From Gammaproteobacteria bacterium (lineage in GTDB: Bacteria; Pseudomonadota; Gammaproteobacteria; SZUA-229), in contig JAJRTD010000273.1 of the NCBI GenBank assembly GCA_024278435.1, forward strand, positions 1-11,030: a DNA stretch of 11,030 bases. The letters are read 5' to 3'. Positions 1 to 5,951 of the stretch are shown piece after piece. The notes below the pieces were generated by a model. The model did no database searches and was not told the DNA's origin. It saw only the letters and a program-made list of their open reading frames with translations. A program made the translations under genes and the position numbers. Within the stretch, counting starts at the first letter, position 1; the number at the start of each line of letters is the position of its first letter.

Positions 1-69
1 AGGCGTGTAATCGGGCATCCAGTACGTTTCGCGGTATTCTTTTACACCCGCGTCATAGGTTTTAGCCAT
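1..69 (-). CDS. cbbL: Form I RuBisCO large subunit, N-terminal fragment (cut by window edge)
   Basis: The reverse complement of 1-69 reads ATG followed by 22 further sense codons, giving a peptide that begins [20 protein letters not shown]. This is the characteristic N-terminus of form IA ribulose-1,5-bisphosphate carboxylase/oxygenase large subunits, the CO2-fixing enzyme of the Calvin cycle. Only the extreme N-terminus is present, so the catalytic residues cannot be checked and carboxysomal and non-carboxysomal form IA cannot be separated. A Shine-Dalgarno GGAG lies at 76-79, six bases before the ATG. The gene is divergent from a cbbR-type regulator, the classic arrangement for a regulated cbb operon; cbbS and other cbb genes would be expected beyond the left edge. 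Confidence 0.9.
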   Translation of the reverse strand, partial: MAKTYDAGVKEYRETYWMPDYTP

Positions 70-105
70 TATTTTCTCCAGTGGTTCAGTAAATGGGTTT
101 TATGG

Positions 106-121
106 CGCGGTTGTAGCCGCG
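106..121. repeat. Small GC-rich inverted repeat in the presumed cbbL leader
   Basis: CGCGG (106-110) and CCGCG (117-121) are perfect 5-base inverted arms around a 6-base loop. They lie between the candidate cbbL transcription start (about 123) and the cbbL ribosome binding site, so they could form a small hairpin near the 5' end of the cbbL mRNA. No function can be assigned from sequence alone. Confidence 0.4.
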
Positions 122-124
122 TGG

Positions 125-153
125 TGGACATTATGCTGAAATGGCTGTATAAA
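125..153 (+). promoter_or_regulatory. Candidate sigma-70 promoter of cbbR
   Basis: TGGACA at 125-130 matches the -35 consensus at five of six positions. A 17-base spacer follows, then TATAAA at 148-153, also five of six. This predicts a start near 160 and a leader of about 35 bases before the cbbR ATG at 195. The inverted repeats at 163-196 would lie just downstream of this start, a position suited to self-repression by CbbR. Confidence 0.5.
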
Positions 154-157
154 TAAA
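130..157 (-). promoter_or_regulatory. Candidate activator-dependent promoter of cbbL
   Basis: On the minus strand CATAAT (130-135) resembles a -10 box (five of six). A weak -35 candidate TTTATT (152-157) lies 16 bases upstream. The predicted start is about 123. A weak -35 is typical of promoters needing a LysR activator. The inverted repeats at 163-196 would then lie at about -40 to -73, where such activators bind. The promoter overlaps the cbbR promoter back to back. Confidence 0.35.
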
Positions 158-162
158 AATCA

Positions 163-196
163 ATAGTTTCTATCATTAATATAGAGTTTTATCTAT
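163..196. promoter_or_regulatory. Candidate CbbR operator (two inverted repeats)
   Basis: Two small dyads lie side by side: ATAG-ttt-CTAT at 163-173 and ATAGA-gtttta-TCTAT at 181-196. They share the same half-sites and their centres are about 20 bases apart, roughly two helical turns. This fits a LysR-type tetramer contacting a recognition and an activation site. They sit between cbbR and cbbL, the usual location for CbbR binding, and the second dyad runs into the cbbR start codon. Assignment as CbbR sites is inferred from position and symmetry. Confidence 0.45.
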
Positions 197-1175
197 GATG
201 TATGCGCCAGCTGATAATCTTATTCGCCACGTTACCCTGCGCCAGCTACAGATCTTCGAAACCGTGGTCCGCCTGGGTGGCTATACCCGCGCTGCCGAGG
301 CATTGCACCTTACCCAGCCGACGGTTTCCATGCAGATTAAAAAGCTGAATGAAGCCATCGGCTGCCCTCTGCTGGAGCAGGTCGGACGTCATATTCATCC
401 CACGGCGGCCGGAACCGAGGTCTATGAGGCCGCGCAGGATATACTCAAGCGAATGCAGTCACTGGGTGAGGCAACCTCCGAACTTGAGCTGGTGGTCAAG
501 GGGCCGCTGCGTATTGCGGTTATTACCACCGCCAAGTATTTTATGCCGCATCTGCTTGGTGCTTTTATTACCAGCTATCCTGAAGTGGAACCGATACTGA
601 AAGTGACCAACCGCTCCCGGGTGCTGGAACGGCTGAGATCCAATGAAGATGACCTGCTGATTATGGGGCAGGTGCCGGATGATATCGCTGTCGAGGCGCA
701 TCCGTTTATCGATAATGAGCTGGTGGTGGTGGCCAATGCCAGCCATCCGTTGACAAAATGCTCTGATATTACCCTGCAGCAATTACATAAAGAACGATTC
801 CTGGCGCGTGAGGCCGGATCAGGTACCCGGCTGGCAATCAACCGCCTGTTTGCCGAGCAGGGTTTGAACATCCAGCCCTATATGGAGCTGGGTAGCAGTG
901 AAGCCATCAAGCAGGCGGTAATGGCGGGGCTGGGAATATCTGTTCTGTCGCGGCATAACCTGCGCCTGGAGCTGGAGCATAAACATATTGCGATACTGGA
1001 TGTAAAAGGTTTTCCATTATTCTATCGCTGGTATGCGGTACACCTGAAAGGAAAGCAGCTGTCACTGGTATCGCGTACTTTTCTTAATTTCCTGCTGGAA
1101 CAGGGCAGAGATATGTTGCAGCAGTTTCCATACGGACAGGATAGCGCGACTGAACAAGCCGCAGACGGAAAATAA
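195..1175 (+). CDS. cbbR: LysR-type transcriptional regulator CbbR of the RuBisCO operon
   Basis: This 326-residue protein has a LysR winged helix-turn-helix at about residues 12-71, beginning HVTLRQLQIFETV, with recognition helix around TQPTVSMQIKKL (40-51). A LysR substrate-binding domain follows from about 98 to 305. Members of this family sense metabolites of the Calvin cycle or redox state and activate cbb genes while repressing themselves. Two adjacent ATG codons open the frame, at 195 and 198; a weak AGAG (183-186) lies before them, so either may be used. CbbR proteins often begin near the HVTLRQL motif, making the first ten or so residues a small extension. The CbbR assignment rests on divergence from cbbL as well as the family match. 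It converges on the end of the hox operon, 39 bases away. Confidence 0.9.
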   Translation: MMYAPADNLIRHVTLRQLQIFETVVRLGGYTRAAEALHLTQPTVSMQIKKLNEAIGCPLLEQVGRHIHPTAAGTEVYEAAQDILKRMQSLGEATSELELVVKGPLRIAVITTAKYFMPHLLGAFITSYPEVEPILKVTNRSRVLERLRSNEDDLLIMGQVPDDIAVEAHPFIDNELVVVANASHPLTKCSDITLQQLHKERFLAREAGSGTRLAINRLFAEQGLNIQPYMELGSSEAIKQAVMAGLGISVLSRHNLRLELEHKHIAILDVKGFPLFYRWYAVHLKGKQLSLVSRTFLNFLLEQGRDMLQQFPYGQDSATEQAADGK

Positions 1176-1219
1176 CCGGAGCCAGGGGAGGCAACCTGGC
1201 CGTGTCCTCAGCGGTTATT
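1171..1219. terminator. Nested inverted repeats between convergent genes, likely bidirectional terminator
   Basis: GCCAGG (1181-1186) and CCTGGC (1195-1200) form a perfect 6-base stem with an 8-base loop. Outside it, AATAACCG (1171-1178) pairs perfectly with CGGTTATT (1212-1219). The outer arms include the stop codons of both convergent genes (cbbR ending at 1175 and the protease gene ending at 1215). There is no strong T-run after either hairpin, so efficiency is uncertain, but symmetry and position favour shared termination. Confidence 0.5.
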
Positions 1220-2597
1220 CCAGCCGGAAATAACCAATCCTGCCGTTACGGCATTCCAGCAGTACGGCATCGTCGCTGTCATTGTTCAATCTATCGCGTA
1301 ATTCGGCCAGTGTATGAACCGCCTGTCCATTGGCTTTGACAATTAATTCGCCGACCGGCCATTCCATTTCATCGGCCTGCGTTCCCTGGTGGATATGAGT
1401 GACCGCCAGTGTCGGTTTTTCCTGGTCGATGGTCTGTAGCATGTCGATTCGGGCGTTGGTGTCGATATCATTCATGGCTTCAATAATTTCAAAGCTCAGC
1501 TGCTGAATAATCATGCCGAAGACTTCCAGGTATTTCCTGTCATCAATAATCGGCTGGGAAACAACCCCTTTTTCCGGGTTGCGCATGGCATCGGCACAGG
1601 TGGTGTGGATTTCTCCGTCGCGACGGTAGGTGATGCTGACTTCATTGCCGATAGGGATCAGTTTCATGACATCAAAAATATTCTTGTGCCTGAAATGCCC
1701 CTCGTTGCCGATGACAATGCCATGGCGGTCAAATTCTGCACCGTTGATCGCAACAATGACATCGCGTTGCTGAAGCCCCGCCTGCTGCAGGAAACCGCCG
1801 GCTTCGGCACGGCACACGATAACACCTCTGGGCGCGGACTGTTTCAGCAGGCGGTTAAAGTTGGCGGCATTTTTCTGTACCTTGCCGCCGATGCCGGCAA
1901 AGTGCGGTTCATTCTGCTGTAACAGGTTTTCAATAATGATTTTTACAAAACCGGCCGGCGTGATAAAACCGATATTGTCGGCACCGACCATTACCGCGGT
2001 GTTTAAACCGACCACCTTGCCGTCCTTGCTGACACTGGGGCCGCCGGAGTTCCCCGGGTTAATGGCAGCATCGGTGACAAAGCGCTCCGTGGTGTATTCA
2101 GATCCGGAGATGAAGTTGGTTATTTCACCGCCGGAGATATTGGGTTCGACCATGCCCATGGGGTAGCCGATGGCTTTTATCTCCTCGCCACGCGACAGGC
2201 TGGAACCCTGCCGCAGTTCCAGGTAGGCGATTTTTCTGAATGCGAGCGCTTCAAAACGCTGTAGTTCGGCATCGGTCAGTTTAATCAATGCCACGTCCGG
2301 TTCCAGCTGCTTTACCAGGCCAACCACCTCGGCATCAAACCTTTCTTCGCTGGTCAGCATGGAACTGACCTGGACCTTGATGGCATTTCTTATGACATGG
2401 GCATTGGTGACAATATAGCCCTCAAGGTTTTTATACTTGATAAAAAATCCCGATCCCGACCAGTTGCCGGTGCGCTTGATCGCCGGGTTCATCACTGACT
2501 GGATGTCCTCTTCGATGTAGCCCTCGACATGGATTTGTACCACGCCGCTCATCATCTGGCGGGCAACGCGGGTAAGGTCGGTTTTTATTTTTGGCAT
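1215..2597 (-). CDS. Cytoplasmic Deg/HtrA-like serine protease with PDZ-type domains, last gene of the hox operon
   Basis: From the ATG at 2597 the product is 460 residues. A trypsin-like domain has all three catalytic residues: His67 in TNAHV, Asp101 in EPDVALIKL, Ser184 in NPGNSGGP. A PDZ domain follows at about 256-329, and a second divergent PDZ-like region at about 355-460. The insertion inside the first PDZ and the C-terminal segment (starting RKYLEVFG) recall plant Deg9/Deg2-type proteases more than DegP/DegS; this comparison is from memory. The N-terminus (MPKIKTDLTR) has no signal peptide or membrane segment, so the protein should be cytoplasmic, unlike periplasmic DegP. The frame stays open upstream to a TTG at 2705 inside hoxW, but ATG fits the domain start and follows the hoxW stop by 34 bases. 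No Shine-Dalgarno precedes it. Its place suggests a role in hydrogenase quality control, which is inference. Confidence 0.85.
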   Translation of the reverse strand: MPKIKTDLTRVARQMMSGVVQIHVEGYIEEDIQSVMNPAIKRTGNWSGSGFFIKYKNLEGYIVTNAHVIRNAIKVQVSSMLTSEERFDAEVVGLVKQLEPDVALIKLTDAELQRFEALAFRKIAYLELRQGSSLSRGEEIKAIGYPMGMVEPNISGGEITNFISGSEYTTERFVTDAAINPGNSGGPSVSKDGKVVGLNTAVMVGADNIGFITPAGFVKIIIENLLQQNEPHFAGIGGKVQKNAANFNRLLKQSAPRGVIVCRAEAGGFLQQAGLQQRDVIVAINGAEFDRHGIVIGNEGHFRHKNIFDVMKLIPIGNEVSITYRRDGEIHTTCADAMRNPEKGVVSQPIIDDRKYLEVFGMIIQQLSFEIIEAMNDIDTNARIDMLQTIDQEKPTLAVTHIHQGTQADEMEWPVGELIVKANGQAVHTLAELRDRLNNDSDDAVLLECRNGRIGYFRLE

Positions 2598-2603
2598 TTT
2601 TTT

Positions 2604-2632
2604 ATTATATAGTGCGGGGGCAGAATCGGCAT
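2604..2632 (-). promoter_or_regulatory. Candidate -10 box directly before the Deg-like gene, possible leaderless start
   Basis: A perfect TATAAT lies on the minus strand at 2604-2609, six bases before the ATG at 2597. A poor -35 candidate, ATGCCG (2627-2632, three of six), lies 17 bases upstream. A start driven by this box would fall at or next to the ATG and give a leaderless mRNA, which would fit the lack of a Shine-Dalgarno. The A/T-rich match may also be chance. Confidence 0.3.
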
Positions 2633-3144
2633 CAGCTATTTGAGACGGCCGGTATTGCCGGCCAGTGTTTGGTATCGCCTGCCAGCAGCTTTGTGATAAA
2701 GGCAAAAGCCTGCTGCAGGTTGCCGGCGGCCTGTTCGCTTATGTCCCGGCCCAGGTCAAATTCATAGCCGCGGATGGTCAGTAAATAGCAGGGTGGTGGC
2801 GGTGACTGGTTGATCTGCCGGTAAACGGCCAGCACGGCTGCCGGACTCATGGCATGCGAGGTGTAGCTGCTGTCCCGTTGTGCCTGCAGTAGCTGAAATT
2901 CGTAGGGTGGGGTGCAGCAGACACTGGCATCAATAAACACCACACATTCACGCTGTTCGAGATCAATCGCGTGTTCAATCTGCAGCTGGTAATCGGTGAG
3001 CAGCTCGACCCTGTCCGGGCTGTTTGTTGCCTGCTGGTTTTTTTCTAACAGCGCATTGAGTGCCGGGCCCAGTGCGTCATCACCGCGTGACGGATTGCCA
3101 TAACTGAAGACAAGAATAGGAGACTGCTCTGTTTGCGGGGCCAT
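2632..3144 (-). CDS. hoxW: [NiFe]-hydrogenase maturation endopeptidase HoxW
   Basis: This 170-residue protein belongs to the M52 hydrogenase maturation proteases. These bind the nickel of the immature large subunit and then cleave its C-terminal tail so the active site can close. The N-terminal motif GNPSRGDDALGP (16-27) supplies the first metal ligand (Asp23, equivalent to Glu16 of HybD). FIDAS supplies Asp72 and the segment TSHAMSP supplies His97, matching the three-ligand pattern of HybD. YQLQIEHA (52-59) is typical of the HoxW branch. The ATG lies six bases after the hoxH stop, so the enzyme is made next to its substrate. A GC-rich hairpin occurs near the 3' end of the gene. The order hoxH-hoxW matches the Cupriavidus necator soluble hydrogenase operon. 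Confidence 0.93.
   Translation of the reverse strand: MAPQTEQSPILVFSYGNPSRGDDALGPALNALLEKNQQATNSPDRVELLTDYQLQIEHAIDLEQRECVVFIDASVCCTPPYEFQLLQAQRDSSYTSHAMSPAAVLAVYRQINQSPPPPCYLLTIRGYEFDLGRDISEQAAGNLQQAFAFITKLLAGDTKHWPAIPAVSNS
2647..2663. repeat. Perfect GC hairpin near the end of hoxW
   Basis: GGCCGG (2647-2652) and CCGGCC (2658-2663) form a 6-base all-GC stem with a 5-base loop inside the last codons of hoxW. No T-run follows on the minus strand, so it is not a standard terminator. It could slow transcription or protect the upstream hox mRNA 3' end, separating hox expression from the following protease gene. Confidence 0.35.
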
Positions 3145-3150
3145 GGTGTG

Positions 3151-4659
3151 TTAAAGCGTTCGCCTGATTTCACCGCTGATTCGTTTTTCCAGGCGATCCT
3201 GCAGTTCATTGTTTGCATTGACCAGGTTGATCTGCAGCGGCATTTTACCCATGGCGTGGGTGGCGCATGACAGGCAGGGGTCGTAGGCACGGATGGCAAC
3301 TTCCACCTGGTTGAGCAATGCTTCGGTCAGGCGGTTGCCATCCAGGTACTGGCCGGCAACCTTGCGGATGGATTCATTCATCGCCTGGTTGTTATTGGTG
3401 GTGGAGACGATCAGGCTGGCTTTTTCAACAAGGCCATCGTCATTGATTTCATAATGATGGAACAGGGTGCCGCGTGGTGCTTCGATAACACCGGTACCGC
3501 TGCTCTGTAAGGTTCCCCTGTTGAGCAGGTCATTGCCGCAAAGGTCACCGTCATTTAACAGCTCACCGATGGCTTCAGCGCAGTGCAGCAGTTCGATCAG
3601 CCGCGCCCAGTGGTAGGCCAGGGTTGACTGCACCGGCCTGCCATCCCCGTTGCGGATAAATTCCTGCCGTTGTTCTTCAGCCAGTGCCGTGGTGAAAAAA
3701 TCACAGTTATTGACCCGCGCCAGCGGACCAACTCGGTACCAGCCGTCGGCCTGGCCGATTGAGCTGATAAACGGGAATTTCATGTAACTCCAGTTCTTCA
3801 CACCTTCCTTGATATAGTCACCATAGTCCCGGTAATTGACATGGTCGAAAATATTTTCGCCCTGCTTATCATTTGCCCGCAGTCCGCCATGGTAGATTTC
3901 AAAGGCGCCATCTTTGCCCACCATGCTCATCATGCTGGAATCGATGCTGGCAAAGGCCATGTGATAGTCGTAGTGTTCAAAGAATATACGTTTGACCAGG
4001 CTGACAGCCTGCTGTGCCCAGTCGATGACCTGGTCGCTGTCGGTTTTCAGATAGCTGATTTCATCCCTGCTTAATGATTTGTTGATGCCACCGGGAATGG
4101 CACCGGTGCCATGGATACGTTTGCCCGAGGTAATGCGAATGATTTCCTGGCCATATTTGCGCAGCATTACCCCCTGTTTTGCAATCTCCGGGCTGTCTTC
4201 GATCACGCCGACAATATTGCGGTGACGCACCTCGTCATCAAAACCGAACAGCAGGTCGGGTGAGCACAGGTGGAAAAAATGCAGGGCATGTGACTGCAGG
4301 GTCTGGCCATAATGCATCAGGCGGCGGATCTTTTCTGCCGTTGTGGTTAGTTCGGTTGCGCCGACAATCATGTCAGTAGCCTTGGCGGCGGCCAGGTGAT
4401 GGCTGACCGGGCAGATGCCGCACAAACGTTGCACCAGCACGGGCAGTTCCCAGTAGGGCCTGCCCTGGATGAATTTCTCGAAGCCACGGAACTCGGCGAT
4501 GTGCAGCCGTGCCTGTTTGATGTTCAGGTTCTCATCCTGCAGCAGCGTCACCTTGCCATGACCTTCAACCCGGGTCAGTGGCTCAATGACAATGCGTTCG
4601 AGCTGCTCCGGATTATCCGCGGCTTCCAGTGGTGGTGGCATGTTGGGTGGCTCAGTCAT
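3151..4659 (-). CDS. hoxH: NAD-reducing [NiFe]-hydrogenase large subunit HoxH
   Basis: This 502-residue protein carries the Ni-Fe active site that splits H2. The N-terminal pair is in RLCGICPVSHH (Cys80, Cys83) and the C-terminal pair in DPCLSCATH (Cys462, Cys465), so all four nickel ligands are present. Other HoxH signatures include EFRGFEKFIQG (56-66), MLRKYGQEII and EAPRGTLFHHY. The protein continues 34 residues past His468; maturation by the neighbouring HoxW would cut after this histidine. The tail is about ten residues longer than I recall for Cupriavidus HoxH. It pairs with HoxY to form the hydrogenase module of a cytoplasmic, NAD(H)-linked group 3d enzyme. The ATG overlaps the end of hoxY by 8 bases, implying translational coupling, and no clear Shine-Dalgarno is seen. 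Confidence 0.97.
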   Translation of the reverse strand: MTEPPNMPPPLEAADNPEQLERIVIEPLTRVEGHGKVTLLQDENLNIKQARLHIAEFRGFEKFIQGRPYWELPVLVQRLCGICPVSHHLAAAKATDMIVGATELTTTAEKIRRLMHYGQTLQSHALHFFHLCSPDLLFGFDDEVRHRNIVGVIEDSPEIAKQGVMLRKYGQEIIRITSGKRIHGTGAIPGGINKSLSRDEISYLKTDSDQVIDWAQQAVSLVKRIFFEHYDYHMAFASIDSSMMSMVGKDGAFEIYHGGLRANDKQGENIFDHVNYRDYGDYIKEGVKNWSYMKFPFISSIGQADGWYRVGPLARVNNCDFFTTALAEEQRQEFIRNGDGRPVQSTLAYHWARLIELLHCAEAIGELLNDGDLCGNDLLNRGTLQSSGTGVIEAPRGTLFHHYEINDDGLVEKASLIVSTTNNNQAMNESIRKVAGQYLDGNRLTEALLNQVEVAIRAYDPCLSCATHAMGKMPLQINLVNANNELQDRLEKRISGEIRRTL

Positions 4660-5206
4660 AATGAATTAATGAATAGGGGAAGCTGATTTGCTGGCCGCTT
4701 ATCAGTTCGTTGAGAAAGGTCCAGAGGGTATCGGCGGAAGGCGGGCAGCCGGGCAGGGAATAATCGACCTTGACCACCTCGTGTATGGGGTGCACCTTGT
4801 CCAGCAGCAGGGGAATCTCCGGGTCATTGGGTATTAACGGGTTGGCGACACCGATGCCGTCGATGTAAACCTCGTCCAGGCAGTCCTGCAGGTCGAACTG
4901 GTTGCGCATGGCAGGAATGCCGCCGTTGACAGCGCAGGCACCGACGGCAACCAGTATTTTGCAGTGCTTGCGAAAATCACGCAAAACCTCGACGTTTTCG
5001 GTATTGGCGACGCCGCCCTCGATAAGGCCGATGTCACAGTAACCCACTGATTTTATGTCGGTAAAAGGTGTGCGGTCAAACTCGACCAGTTCGACCAGGT
5101 TGAAGATACGTTCATCAATATCCAGCAGTGACATGTGGCAGCCAAAGCAGCCGCACAGCGCCGCGGTGGCAAGTTTGGGTTTTTTATTCGGCACCCTGTT
5201 ATTCAT
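4652..5206 (-). CDS. hoxY: NAD-reducing [NiFe]-hydrogenase small subunit HoxY
   Basis: HoxY holds the proximal [4Fe-4S] cluster that passes electrons from the HoxH active site to the diaphorase module. With the chosen start it has 184 residues. The four cluster ligands are visible: Cys20 and Cys23 in LCGCFGCHMSLLD, Cys91 in GACAVNGGIPAMRN, and Cys154 in PGCPPSAD. There is no twin-arginine signal and only one cluster, as expected for cytoplasmic group 3d enzymes. Possible starts are TTG at 5242, ATG at 5215 and ATG at 5206. I prefer 5206 because an AAGTGAT stretch that resembles a Shine-Dalgarno lies seven bases before it; the ATG at 5215 would add three residues. The start overlaps the end of hoxU, and the stop lies inside hoxH. 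Confidence 0.95.
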   Translation of the reverse strand: MNNRVPNKKPKLATAALCGCFGCHMSLLDIDERIFNLVELVEFDRTPFTDIKSVGYCDIGLIEGGVANTENVEVLRDFRKHCKILVAVGACAVNGGIPAMRNQFDLQDCLDEVYIDGIGVANPLIPNDPEIPLLLDKVHPIHEVVKVDYSLPGCPPSADTLWTFLNELISGQQISFPYSLIHYD

Positions 5207-5951
5207 TGCGTTCATCACTTTTATGCGGTTGCCCTGTTGCAAGGTTGGCGGCTACGTCACCGACCACGCTGATGGGCCGGGTATCGTACAGGCGTTCACC
5301 GATGGGCTTATCATAGCCCTGGTGTTTATGCAAAATGGCACCGACCGGACAGACGCTGACCGCTTTATCGGTGATGGCCAGCTGGCTGTCACCGAGTTTG
5401 CCTGTTGCCGAGTTGAACACGATACGGCTGTTGATACCACGTCCACTGATACTGAAGACATCCTTGCCGTCGACTTCGCGGCTGGCACGCTCACATAAGC
5501 CGCACAATATGCAGCGATTGAAATAGAAAATAATATCGGGGTGGGATGCATCAATGGCGCGCCGGGGGAAAAAGTGGGTGAAGTGCGGGCTTAGCATGCG
5601 GGTGTAATATGCCACGGCCTGCAACTGGCAGGCACCGCTTTTTTCACAGGCGGGACAGATATGATTGCCTTCAACAAACAGCATCTGCAGCAGTTTGCGT
5701 CGCTGCTCGACGATGGCATCACTACTGTTGTCGATGTCCATGTCCTCGGCTGCCGGCAGGGTGCAGGCACTCAGGTGCCGGCCGTTAAGCGCAACGATGC
5801 AGACCCGGCAGCTGCCATGGGGTTTGAACTCGGGGTTATGACACAGGTGGGGAATGTATTCACCGGCCCTGAGCGCGGCGTCCATCACCGTGTCACCCGG
5901 TTGAAAAGAAATGCTCTTTCCGTCCAGTTTGAATGTTACGGACTTGCTCAC
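5199..5951 (-). CDS. hoxU: NAD-reducing hydrogenase diaphorase subunit HoxU (iron-sulfur protein)
   Basis: HoxU is a NuoG-like electron-transfer subunit joining HoxF to HoxY. The 250-residue protein shows an N-terminal [2Fe-2S] ferredoxin fold with Cys37, Cys48, Cys51 and Cys63. A NuoG-type cluster site follows at His97, Cys99, Cys102 and Cys108 in NHICPACEKSGAC. A further [4Fe-4S] site uses Cys147, Cys150 and Cys153 in CILCGLC, and Cys201 in CPVGAI. All expected ligands are present. The start is GTG at 5951, overlapping the hoxF stop in a GTGA junction, with AGGAG five bases before it. Its last codons overlap the beginning of the possible hoxY reading frame. Length and ligand pattern match HoxU rather than full-length NuoG. 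Confidence 0.96.
   Translation of the reverse strand: MSKSVTFKLDGKSISFQPGDTVMDAALRAGEYIPHLCHNPEFKPHGSCRVCIVALNGRHLSACTLPAAEDMDIDNSSDAIVEQRRKLLQMLFVEGNHICPACEKSGACQLQAVAYYTRMLSPHFTHFFPRRAIDASHPDIIFYFNRCILCGLCERASREVDGKDVFSISGRGINSRIVFNSATGKLGDSQLAITDKAVSVCPVGAILHKHQGYDKPIGERLYDTRPISVVGDVAANLATGQPHKSDERNE

Noticed and set aside
2598..2705. N-terminal extension of the Deg-like protease from a TTG inside hoxW
   Set aside because: The 36 extra residues overlap hoxW in another frame, show no signal peptide or domain, and the ATG at 2597 begins where the family homology is expected.
5948..5951. Frameshift or gene break at the hoxF-hoxU overlap
   Set aside because: The GTGA overlap with a good Shine-Dalgarno is a normal translational coupling junction; both proteins are full length.
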